From contig NZ_CP020042.1 of assembly GCF_002028425.1 (NCBI RefSeq), forward strand, positions 1 through 64,000: DNA of 64,000 nt, in the 5' to 3' direction. Below are positions 36,608-44,351 of the stretch, piece after piece. The stretch is from Streptomyces katrae (lineage in GTDB: Bacteria; Actinomycetota; Actinomycetes; Streptomycetales; Streptomycetaceae). The notes beneath the pieces are model-generated. The model had not been told where the DNA came from. It was given only the letters and a program-made list of their open reading frames with translations, and made no database searches. The position numbers and the translations under genes are program-made. How positions within the stretch are numbered: the stretch's first letter is position 1; the number at the start of each line of letters is the position of its first letter.

Positions 36608-36745
36608 CACAAGGCAGGTCTGCGGGCGTTCGACGTGCCCAACGAACCGTTCGTCGACGCAGCCCATGCGCTCATCAGAGGCGAGCGATTGCCTCCGCTC
36701 ATCCTCGTCGGAGAGAGGCAGGACAACCCTCTGGCCTCACCGACA
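36608..36745 (+). pseudogene. continuation of the IS5-interrupted hypothetical gene
   Basis: Directly after the right CTAG, the frame reads GLRAFDVPNEPFVDAAHAL, then IRGERLPPLILVGERQDNPL. It is in register with the frame at 35163 once the element plus one CTAG is removed. It breaks off at about 36740 where a serine-hydrolase remnant begins, so the 3' part of the gene was lost to a second event. Confidence 0.45.
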
Positions 36746-36751
36746 CCGCCG

Positions 36752-37050
36752 ACCCGCGTGGCCTCGGCCACGGAGCCGGAATCTTCTCGTCCTGCGGGCA
36801 GCAGGTCGTGGCGTTCTCGTACTGGTTTCGCTGCTGGTCGGCTTCGGCCCCGCCCCGACGCGCGAGCCGCCGTCCACCGCCGCCCTTGACGCGGCGTTGC
36901 GGCGAGCGCTCGCACAGACCGGCGCGCCCGGCGTGGTCCCCGCGGTGCAGACACCCCAGTACACCTGGACGCGCGCGGTCGGGGTGGCGGACACGGCCAC
37001 GGGCGGGGCGATGACCGAAGCCATGCCCACCCGCATCGCCAGCGTCACTG
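36752..37050 (+). pseudogene. serine hydrolase (beta-lactamase/D,D-carboxypeptidase family), N-terminal remnant
   Basis: The frame shows a hydrophobic start (GRGVLVLVSLLVGFGPAPT) and then the class C beta-lactamase-like N-terminus: AALDAALRRALAQTGAPGVV, PQYTWTRAVGVADTATG, ampTRIASVT. It stops just before the catalytic SxxK motif. The downstream DNA belongs to a convergent small gene. The rest of the enzyme (about 300 residues) is gone. Confidence 0.65.
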
Positions 37051-37053
37051 CTG

Positions 37054-37353
37054 CTACAGGCCGCCGCCGACGGCCTGCTGTCCCGAACTCGCCCCTGTCA
37101 GGCACCCTGCCGGCTTGGCGGCAAGCCGGACGCGCATGCCGTCGTACTCCACGGTTTCGCCCGGCAGGATCAGCAGCCCGGGCTCGCCTTCCTGACACGC
37201 CCCGTCGATCCTGCGCACTTGCGCCGCTTGGCCGAGTGCGCCGGCCATGAACACCGTCGGGTCGACCTCCCACCCGTGCTCGGCCAGCCACCCCTCCAAG
37301 GCCGCGCAATCCTCCGCCTGCGCCCCGCGCGGCCATATGAACCACTCCGCCAT
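37054..37353 (-). CDS. small hypothetical protein
   Basis: Encodes 99 residues from the ATG at 37353 (MAEWFIWPRGAQAEDCAALE). It is likely soluble and acidic, with GWEVDPTVFMAGALGQ and GLLILPGETVEYDGMRVR. The final 15 residues (TGASSGQQAVGGGL) look like junction sequence shared with the end of the serine-hydrolase remnant, so the native C-terminus may be replaced. No family recognised. Confidence 0.4.
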   Translation of the reverse strand: MAEWFIWPRGAQAEDCAALEGWLAEHGWEVDPTVFMAGALGQAAQVRRIDGACQEGEPGLLILPGETVEYDGMRVRLAAKPAGCLTGASSGQQAVGGGL

Positions 37354-37979
37354 GCCCTTCCCCCCTGCAGCTCGTCGGACCAACCGCCCGATCCTGACAC
37401 CGCCCACTGACAAACGCCGTTGGATATCAGAGGGGCGCGCGTGGCGGGGAGGGCATCGGGCAGTGGACCCGGAGGGTGAGAGGGGCCGGCTCCTGTCTTT
37501 CGAAGACGTGGGGGCGCACCCGAGCCTTCGAATATGATGGTGCGTCGTGTGCTGCACACCACTCGTGGGCCAGCCGCCCTCAGGGGGCTGGGGACGTCGT
37601 GCCCGTCGATCACGGGGAGACCGAGCAGCTGCGCGGCCCCGTACAAAACCTGAACGGCACTGGCGCCCGGTCTTGCCGGGGGTGCCGGTGTACCGGCCCG
37701 GTTCAGCGCCGCGGTTGTCGGCGGCGACGGGCGTGCCCTCGTTGTGGCAGAAGGCTCAGGCCAGACCGCTATCGTCATCGATCTTCACGCGGCCGGTCTC
37801 GTCGGGGCGCATCTCTACGGGAACCTTGTGCAAGAGCATGTCGCGGCATCCGCGCACCGGGTTTGGCCGGCCCCCTTCACCGCCCCCGCCCGGTGCTTCC
37901 CAGCCATCTTTCGCAGCCGTCGGGCCTCTGGGAACGGCAGTGGGCGATATCTTCGTCACCCTGGTGGAGGGTGCCAACT
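37354..37979. other. gap with no recognisable gene
   Basis: About 625 bases. Frames are open on both strands but without convincing starts or motifs. The last part probably replaces the N-terminus of the ArsR-family regulator that follows. Confidence 0.35.
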
Positions 37980-38541
37980 GCTGGCGCTCGCCCCTTACTG
38001 GGCACGCATCAGGGCTGTGCTGGACTCCGACATCTTCCACCGGGCCCGCACCGTCGCCGAACACGGCGCGGGCCACCTCTTCAACGACCTGCACACCTCG
38101 GTGAGCTGGGACGACAACACGCTCACACTGGCCCACCGGAAACAGAACATGCCCCGCCACTCCGGGAGCACCGGCCTGCTGCTGATCCCCTCGGCGTTCA
38201 CCGGCCCCGCCTTGCGCACCCGGGTGCGACCGCCGGACCCGCCGCAACTCGCCTATCCAGCACGCGGCATCGACACGCTCTGGGAATCCCGACCCGCCAC
38301 AGAATCCTGCGCCCTCGCCCCGGTCCTCGGCCGCTCACGGACTCTGCTGCTCACCGAACTGGATACCCCGGCCTCCACCACCGAGCTCGCCCACCGCACC
38401 GGGCTCTCCCCGGCGGGGGTATCCCAATATCTCACCGCGCTGCGCAACGCGGGCCTGGTCAGCGCCCACCGCGCCGGCCGTTCCGTCCTCTACGCCCGCA
38501 CCACTGCCGCCGAAGCCCTCCTCGAAGCCGCCTCCGCCTGA
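37980..38541 (+). pseudogene. ArsR-family transcriptional regulator, N-terminally truncated
   Basis: From about 37980 the frame reads ALAPYWARIRAVLDSDIFHR, AEHGAGHLFNDLHTSVSWDD. It ends with a winged helix (TTELAHRTGLSPAGVSQYLT and ALRNAGLVSAHRAGRSVLYA). This is the DUF5937/ArsR-type regulator found next to transporter genes in Streptomyces. Full members have about 130 more N-terminal residues; here the upstream frame (from 37744) is unrelated. The DNA-binding domain is complete, but the effector domain is cut. No partner gene is adjacent. Confidence 0.65.
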
Positions 38542-38829
38542 CGGTCTGATCCCACCATGGGTCGAGTCGGCGGAGTGACGGGATACCTAGGCGACGGGGA
38601 CCATCTGTCAGGCGACCGCTGGTCTAACTGCCGGCTGCACAAGAAAGATCATCGCCATCAGCGAGGCCCCAGCCGAGACGATCTTCTTCATCGAGAGAGC
38701 CCTTGCCGATGAGAGCTCCCTGGATTTTCACACGTTCGGCAGGCAATTCCCAATGCCATCCGTCACGTTCACCCGGAACGACGTCCCGAGATCGCCCATG
38801 CCCGTCGCGGGCGTCGGATCCTTCTCCGT
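38542..38829. other. short gap, possible remnant
   Basis: A plus-strand frame without a start (containing AETIFFIERALADESS and FHTFGRQFPMPSVTF) ends at 38833. It has lower GC and protein-like content, but no family or start can be supported. Confidence 0.25.
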
Positions 38830-39234
38830 CTAGCCGAGTTCACCGCGGCGGAGGGCGTCCCTTAGCTCGCTGAGCTTCGCGGTCGTTGCCGGGGTCCGCT
38901 CCTGTGCTTGTTCAGCGAGTCGGAGGGCATCGTCGATCTCGCTGAGCTTCCTGGAGGACAGGACGGCCGCCCGCTCTATCAGGTCGTCCCGGGACACGGT
39001 CGTCAGCCACGTGCACGGGGTGAAGCCTGGACGCGGGAACGCGAGCCGCAGCACGCCTTCGAGCGGCAGCCCTTCACCGGCGCCGACCGTCACTTCGATG
39101 CCCAGACCGCTGATGTCGAGGCCCGCCGGAGCGACGACCTGCATCACCTGGAACCCGGACGCGTCGTCTCCTGACAGCAGTACGACCAACCTCCGCTCGT
39201 CGAACTGGACCCACCAGACTTCGCCACGTTGCAC
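38830..39234 (-). CDS. PemK/MazF-like toxin-fold protein
   Basis: Encodes 134 residues from a GTG at 39234 (VQRGEVWWVQFDERRLVVLL), with GGAGG four bases upstream. The RGEVWW start, the VVLLSGDDASGFQVM strand and the C-terminal LTTVSRDDLIERAAVLS follow the PemK/MazF fold of RNA-cleaving toxins. About 30 extra helical residues end the protein (IDDALRLAEQAQERTPA). A start at 39255 is an alternative. No short antitoxin gene is visible immediately upstream, so it may be orphaned, autonomous or non-toxic. No signal peptide. Confidence 0.65.
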   Translation of the reverse strand: MQRGEVWWVQFDERRLVVLLSGDDASGFQVMQVVAPAGLDISGLGIEVTVGAGEGLPLEGVLRLAFPRPGFTPCTWLTTVSRDDLIERAAVLSSRKLSEIDDALRLAEQAQERTPATTAKLSELRDALRRGELG

Positions 39235-39597
39235 AAGCCCTCCGATACGCTTCACACGGGTCGAATCCCGACGCCGGGCCCGGAAGTTGGTACTCGGCCT
39301 GTTGTCGGACCTGCCGCGCAAGAACTGCTGGACCATCGCCGAGTGGGCCGGGGGCAGGACCCCGGACGCCCCGACGGGCGATCAGGTTGGTGTTGGCCCC
39401 GGATTTCCGTGGGCCCACTCCGCTGCCCCACGTACGACCCGCCTCCTGCCGATCCGCGACACCGCGGAGAAGCACTCGGCGAAGGCATGGTCGAAACACG
39501 AGCCGGTCCGGCCCGCAGAGAGGTCGTTCCCACGGATCAGCTCGGCTGTGGGCTCTTCGAAGCCGCTGGTCCGTCCCGTCCGGGCACCGGAACGCGG
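39235..39597. other. gap with no recognisable gene
   Basis: About 360 bases between two minus-strand genes. No hairpin or credible frame was seen. Confidence 0.35.
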
Positions 39598-40467
39598 TCA
39601 GGTGCCCTGGTGGAGTGTAAGGGTCCAGGTGTGGACGGTGTACTCGGTGGGGTGGTCGGGGTGCTGCTCGGTGAGGATCGCGGTGATGCGGTTGCCGCTG
39701 CGGCGCAGCGTTCCGATGTGGCGATAGGTCTCGTCGGGGGCGACGGGAAGCAGTTCGGCGAGGACGGTGTCGTCGAGCCGGCGACCGACGGCGCGCAGCA
39801 CCCCGGCGTCGAGAACCAGGATGGTGCCGTCCTCCAGGACGAGCGGCCTCCGGGTCGTCGGGTCGGCGAGCAGCGGTCCGCGTTCGATGACGCCGCCGGG
39901 CAGCAGCCGGACCACCCGGCTGCTGGTCGGGATCCTGCGGTCGGTCTCGACGACGCGGACGCCGGTACCGACGACGTAGTGGCCGTAGCTGCGCCAGGAG
40001 TCGACGAGGGCGCCGTCGCGGTCGTACTCCCCGGTGTCGAAGGAGTCGTAACCCTCGAGGCCGAGCAGGAAGCGGCCCCCGCGGACGGCCGCGCCGCGTT
40101 CCCCGCGCAGTTCGGCGATCAGGGTGCCGTCGGCCAGGTCGAGCAGGAGGGCCGGGCCGAGGAAGCCCCAGGCGGTGTACTCGAAGGAGTCCGTGGTGAC
40201 CAGGATCCGGCCGCTGGAGATGTGGGCAGCGTTGGGCATGCCGACGCACCTGTGGGTCCAGCGGGTGCGGCCCGCGGCGTCGACACAGGTGATCTTCTTG
40301 GCCTTGCCGTGGATACGCAGGTCGTCCCGCCGGGCGAGCGGCCGCCCTTCGGGACTGTCCTCCTCGTACGGCGGTTTGCCGACCGTACGTTGGTGGTCCA
40401 CCACGGTGACGCTCCAGTTGACGGACGTCGCCCCCTCGGTGCAGCCGCTCTCCTCGGGCTTCAGCAT
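39598..40467 (-). CDS. hypothetical beta-propeller-like protein
   Basis: Encodes 289 residues from the ATG at 40467. The protein is beta-rich with repeated segments such as GRTRWTHRCVGMPNAAHISS, GRILVTTDSFEYTAWGFLGP, LVLEDGTILVLDAGVLRAVG and GNRITAILTEQHPDHP, suggesting a PQQ/WD-like propeller. No signal peptide or membrane segment. Function unknown. It is divergent from the GNAT gene at 40555, with starts 87 bases apart that share the intergenic promoter region. Confidence 0.55.
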   Translation of the reverse strand: MLKPEESGCTEGATSVNWSVTVVDHQRTVGKPPYEEDSPEGRPLARRDDLRIHGKAKKITCVDAAGRTRWTHRCVGMPNAAHISSGRILVTTDSFEYTAWGFLGPALLLDLADGTLIAELRGERGAAVRGGRFLLGLEGYDSFDTGEYDRDGALVDSWRSYGHYVVGTGVRVVETDRRIPTSSRVVRLLPGGVIERGPLLADPTTRRPLVLEDGTILVLDAGVLRAVGRRLDDTVLAELLPVAPDETYRHIGTLRRSGNRITAILTEQHPDHPTEYTVHTWTLTLHQGT

Positions 40468-40554
40468 GACCGCAATGCTAGTGCCGTGCCGTCAGGCAAG
40501 GTTCGCCCTGTTGATGACCTGGGGGCGCGATCGAAGACCTGACAGGATCCCCCC

Positions 40555-40971
40555 ATGGAGATCCGCCACATCACTCGGGTCGAGGCCGTCCAGGACGCCG
40601 GGCATCTCTTCGATGTGCCCCCTCTGCCGGAGGTGACTGAGAGGTTTCTGACGGACGAGCGCCACCACCTCCTGATCGCCTATGTCGATGGCGCCCCAGC
40701 GGGGATGGTCACCGGCGTCGAGATGACACACCCGGACAAGGGGACCGAGATGTTCCTGTACGAGCTGGGCGTGGACGAGTCGTTCCGCGGGCGAGGTGTC
40801 GGGCGGGCCCTGACGTCGGCGCTTGCGGACCTGGCGCGCGAACGGGACTGCTACGGCATGTGGGTGATCACAGACGAGGACAACGTGGCGGCACGGGCGA
40901 CTTACCGTCGCGCCGGAGGCATCCCGGAGGAGAAGCAAGTGGTGCTCGTCTGGACCTTCGACCAGGCGTAG
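40555..40971 (+). CDS. GNAT-family N-acetyltransferase
   Basis: Encodes 138 residues from the ATG at 40555. The acetyl-CoA-binding motif A is complete: MFLYELGVDESFRGRGVGRA (RGxGxG/A at about residues 81-86). The fold ends with NVAARATYRRAGGIPEEKQV. The arrangement resembles small AAC(3)-I-like and related GNATs, but the substrate cannot be called. It acetylates a primary amine using acetyl-CoA, by family knowledge. Monocistronic. Confidence 0.8.
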   Translation: MEIRHITRVEAVQDAGHLFDVPPLPEVTERFLTDERHHLLIAYVDGAPAGMVTGVEMTHPDKGTEMFLYELGVDESFRGRGVGRALTSALADLARERDCYGMWVITDEDNVAARATYRRAGGIPEEKQVVLVWTFDQA

Positions 40972-41049
40972 ATCCACAGAGTGCGGCAACCTGCCGCACA
41001 AGGCAGTTGTGACGCGCGCTTCCCGGATGGCGATGAGGGGAGACGGCTC

Positions 41050-41300
41050 CCGCGGATCGTCCGCCGGGGCACCGGATCGGTGGGGGCCTGGCGGCTCGTA
41101 CGCCGCGTTGTGGGGCACGAGCCACGTCTCGCCGTGCTCGTGGCGCAGACGCTTGATGGTGGCTTCGCCGTCGAGCGTGGCGATGAGTCGCCGTGGACGG
41201 CGGCACTGCCGGCGGACGGTCACGATGTCACCGTCGCGCATCGCGGCCTCGATCACGCTGTCGCCGGCGACTTGGAACCGCCGGGTTCTCCGATTCTCGG
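41050..41300 (-). pseudogene. LexA C-terminal (S24 peptidase) remnant
   Basis: The frame reads RFQVAGDSVIEAAMRDGDIV, then TLDGEATIKRLRHEHGETW and LVPHNAAYEP. This is the autoproteolysis domain of LexA, with the nucleophile Ser in GDSV and the general-base Lys in GEATIKR. The N-terminal DNA-binding domain is absent, and the C-terminus diverges after AYEP instead of ending with the usual VVAVLR strand. It overlaps the 3' flank of the GNAT gene. Non-functional as a repressor. Confidence 0.75.
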
Positions 41301-41310
41301 AGGCGTCAGC

Positions 41311-41685
41311 CCGGTAACACGAACGGGACCGTGCCGATCGCTTTCAGTCCGACGTGGGCTCAAGAGCGGGCCGGACCGTTCCGCGCTTCTGATCCTCAAA
41401 CATGTCCCTCGCCCGTACACGCTTTGTAGGCGGATACGTCGTCCAGGATCACGTAGATCGGGCGGCGTCCGAGCGGGTGGTGCGGGTGACCTTCAAGAGC
41501 CGGCTGAAGACGGCCAAGCCGGACTTCCCGTCGACTGCGGCCGAGTCGCCCATCACCCAGAGGGCCGCAGGGCAAGGCGGGTGAACATTGGGCGATTCTG
41601 TGTCCCGCCCAGGCATGGTCGGGGGATAACCGTGAGGAGGATCGGCAGTCGGCAGGGCTGCCTGCGCGAGCGACGGGGGTGCGAC
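41311..41685. other. gap with no recognisable gene
   Basis: About 375 bases between the LexA remnant and the endonuclease fragment. No supported gene or clear hairpin. Confidence 0.35.
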
Positions 41686-41868
41686 ATGGCGGTCATCTGC
41701 GACTGGAATGTGGATAACCTCTACGGGACCGGTGGCCGCTGCAGGCCCGAGGACGAGGCTGCGTACGCGGCCAACCAGAACGCATCGACCACGGCATCCA
41801 GGTCAGCCATGCCCTGCCGGCCCGCGTCGAGCACGCCTCCAGCCTCGCCACCCTCCGCGACCCGTGAA
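41686..41868 (+). pseudogene. endonuclease/exonuclease/phosphatase-family remnant with internal deletion
   Basis: The ATG at 41686 starts AVICDWNVDNLYGTGGRCRP and EDEAAYAANQ. This is the usual N-terminus of metal-dependent EEP-fold hydrolases with the WNVxNL motif. The frame then jumps to what looks like the C-terminal end (IQVSHALPARVEHASSLATL, DP, stop) in another frame. About 200 residues between are missing, so a large internal deletion has occurred. It lies just upstream of the DUF2278 gene. Confidence 0.6.
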
Positions 41869-41992
41869 ACACGGCCGCCGTATCCGGCGGACCTGCCAAG
41901 CGCCGAAGTCCTCCCGGCCGTCCCCCTTGCCGCCCCCGTCGGCACGACCACACCCCGGCCGTGCCGCTTCCACCGCATCCGAAGGATGACCC

Positions 41993-42999
41993 ATGCCGCT
42001 GAAAAAATACGGTGTCCTGGCCGCCCGCGCAGTCGACCGGCGCCGGGAGGGATCCAGCGACACGCCGCACTACCAGATCCACCTCACCGACAACGCCGGC
42101 ACCCACTACCGGGCCGCTGTCAACGTCGAGTCCCAGCAAGCACCCTCGGAGCTGCTGTACCTGGCTGACGACGACTTCCGCCACCCGGTGACCGAACTGC
42201 TCCCGCCAGCCGGCAGCGGATGGACGGCTCTGGCATCGCAACCTGGGAAGGCCAGCCTGGACTTCATCCGCGGCAACCTGTTCGATCCCGCCTCGATGCG
42301 ACTGCTCCCGCCCGACCTCGCGGGCGCCGACAACGACCTGGCCGACCTGCTCGACCACTACGTGCAGCGGGCCATCGCCGACCCCACCGCCACCCTGTAC
42401 CTCTTCGGGCAACGGTTCGGCCCCGAGGCGAACATCCCCGACAAGGTGTTCGGGTTCCGGCCCGGCAACGGTGTCCACGACATCCACATGAACCAAGGCA
42501 ACAGCGGAAAGTTCCGCTCCGACAACGGGATCTGGCAGGACGGCGCCCTGCTCGTACACCTACCCGCCGAAAACCGCTGGGTCGCGGTCTTCCTTGCCTT
42601 CCAGTCCCAGGCCTGGCACACCGACGACACCACCGGCCACCCCATCGACACGGCCCCGCCCCGCCCCGCGACCGTGAGGAACCCCTGCGGATCATGGCGG
42701 CACTGGTCAACCCCACCAGCTCGGCACCCGCAGCCGAAACCGTCACCCTGCTCAACGCCTCCCCCACGCCGGTCAACCTCCAGGGCTGGCACCTCGCCGA
42801 CCGCAGCCAGCACACCCTCCCGCTCCCCGCCGGCCTGCTGCAGCCCGGCACCACCCTCACCATCACGGGCGGCAACGGATTCCACCTGGACAACCAAGGC
42901 GGCACGATCACCCTCCTCAACCCGGATGGCCTCAAGGTCCACGGCGTCGCCTACACCGCGCGACAAGCCGAACGTGAGGGACAGACCATCACCTTCTGA
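41993..42999 (+). pseudogene. YukJ/DUF2278 protein with lamin-tail domain, frameshifted by a repeat unit
   Basis: The N-terminal 215 residues (MPLKKYGVLAARAVDRRREG, NIPDKVFGFRPGNGVHDIHM, NQGNSGKFRSDNGIWQDGAL) are a DUF2278/YukJ domain. A C-terminal lamin-tail domain (AALVNPTSSAPAAETVTLLN, LQGWHLADRSQHTLPLPAGL) follows in another frame. The switch is at a triple CCCCG repeat, 42654-42668. Removing one 5-base unit gives HPIDTAPPRDREEPLRIMAA and one frame of 333 residues. Lamin-tail domains are often found in secreted or surface nucleases, but no signal peptide is visible here. It is either inactive or able to switch by slippage. Confidence 0.75.
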
Positions 43000-43002
43000 A
43001 CA

Positions 43003-43024
43003 CCGCCGGCCCATGCTCCGGCGG
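43003..43024 (+). terminator. hairpin after the DUF2278/lamin-tail gene
   Basis: Stem CCGCCGG/CCGGCGG with an 8-base loop, starting 4 bases after the stop codon. It fits a Rho-independent-like terminator without a T-tract. Confidence 0.6.
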
Positions 43025-43204
43025 GCTGTGTGACGGGCCCCCTTCGTGTCCCCGAAATCAGGAACAGGGATCACTCTCCCCCACCGACATCAACACCGAC
43101 CAGCGGCTGCCGGCCACCCGAACCTGGCCCTTGCCACTGGGCTCTGCGGGTGATTTCCGAAGCCGCACTGGTGAAGATCGCGATGAACGGTGACGTCGCT
43201 TCTA

Positions 43205-44310
43205 TTGATCAGAAACTCAAAGGGTTCTCTTCGAGGGTGTAGCGGACGTGCGGGCCGTGGAAGTAGCCGCGGACGATGTGCGGCTGGCGCTGACGGCGGT
43301 GGAAGAACCGTCGTGTCTCGCTGGCGAGTTGGGCCTGGGTACGGGCTTTGCTGCTCGCGGGAAGGCTCCGTTTGAGGTCTGCGTTGACGAGCTCGTCGGG
43401 GTTGAGTTCGGGCGAATACGACGGCAGGAAGTGCAGCTCGACCTGGTCGGCGTGATCGGCCAGCCAGTCGCGGACCGTGCGGGACCGGTGGGCTGAATGC
43501 CGGTCCACCACGAGGTGGATCTTGCGGTCGAAGTGGCCGGCGAGGCGGTCGAGGAACCGGCACATCACGTTCGCGTCGAAGCTCTCGGTGAACACCATGA
43601 AGTGCATGCGGCCCTTCGTGCTGATCGCCGACATCGCGTTCACGGAGATCCGGTTCCCGGTCCGCCGGACGATCGGGGTGCGGCCCCGCTCGCCCCAGGT
43701 GCGGCCGCTGACCTGGTCGGAGCGGATGCCGACCTGGTCGGCGAAGAGGACCTCGCCGCCCTCCGCCTTCGCCTTCGCGCGGATCGCCGGCCAGGTCTCC
43801 TCCAGCCAGACCCGCACCCCCTCCGGGTCCTGCTCGACCGCCCGCTTGTCGGGCCGCTGGAACGACAGCCCCCACCGCTTGAGGTACTTGCCCACCCCCG
43901 GCTCGGTCAGCCGCACCCGGTACAACTTCGCGATCAGTACGCCGACCTGGCCACGCGTCCACAGCTGCCCGGATAACCCAAGGTCACAAGGGCGGTGATC
44001 GAGTACCGCCTGGCGAAGGGCCGCCTGCTCGGCCTCGGACAGCACCTGATGCTCGCCCACGCGCTTGCCCCGCGGGCGAGCGGTCAGCGCATCACGCCCG
44101 CCGGCCAGCCATTTCGCCCACCAGCCGTCCACCGCCTTCAGCGAGACCTTGAACACCGCCGCAACCTCCGCACGGTCGCGGCCCTCCACCAGCGCGGCCA
44201 CCGCCCGCAGCCGCAACGCTTCCTGCGCCGTCGGCGACAGGTGCCGCGCGTCCCCCACCAGATCACTCACACCACTACAACGACCCAGAACCCCAACCGT
44301 TTCGGATCAA
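43205..44310 (-). mobile_element. IS630-family insertion sequence with TA target
   Basis: The left end TTGATCAGAAACTC and the right end (complement TTGATCCGAAACGG) form inverted repeats. Each is bordered by TA (43203-43204 and 44311-44312), the hallmark target duplication of IS630. Length is 1106 bp. One intact transposase fills it. It separates the DUF2278 gene from the two long unknown genes at 44352-47194. Confidence 0.85.
43209..44270 (-). CDS. IS630-family transposase
   Basis: Encodes 353 residues. It has an N-terminal helix-turn-helix pair (AEVAAVFKVSLKAVDGWWAK) and the DDE domain with GEVLFADQVGIRSDQ, IHLVVDRHSAHRSRTV and YSPELNPDELVNADLKRSL. The C-terminus (RGYFHGPHVRYTLEENPLSF) ends only four bases from the left element end. 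The gene is uninterrupted, so it is likely active. Confidence 0.9.
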   Translation of the reverse strand: MSDLVGDARHLSPTAQEALRLRAVAALVEGRDRAEVAAVFKVSLKAVDGWWAKWLAGGRDALTARPRGKRVGEHQVLSEAEQAALRQAVLDHRPCDLGLSGQLWTRGQVGVLIAKLYRVRLTEPGVGKYLKRWGLSFQRPDKRAVEQDPEGVRVWLEETWPAIRAKAKAEGGEVLFADQVGIRSDQVSGRTWGERGRTPIVRRTGNRISVNAMSAISTKGRMHFMVFTESFDANVMCRFLDRLAGHFDRKIHLVVDRHSAHRSRTVRDWLADHADQVELHFLPSYSPELNPDELVNADLKRSLPASSKARTQAQLASETRRFFHRRQRQPHIVRGYFHGPHVRYTLEENPLSF

Positions 44311-44351
44311 TAACCTCTTCGGCAGAAGTTCGTTGACGAAGGGTCGAATCG

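Noticed and set aside
38640..38833. Separate small gene ending at 38833
   Set aside because: Open and protein-like but with no start codon, ribosome binding site or recognisable motif; described only as a possible remnant.
40555..40971. Aminoglycoside acetyltransferase (resistance gene)
   Set aside because: The GNAT fold and motif A are clear, but nothing specific to a drug-modifying family can be established from sequence reading alone.
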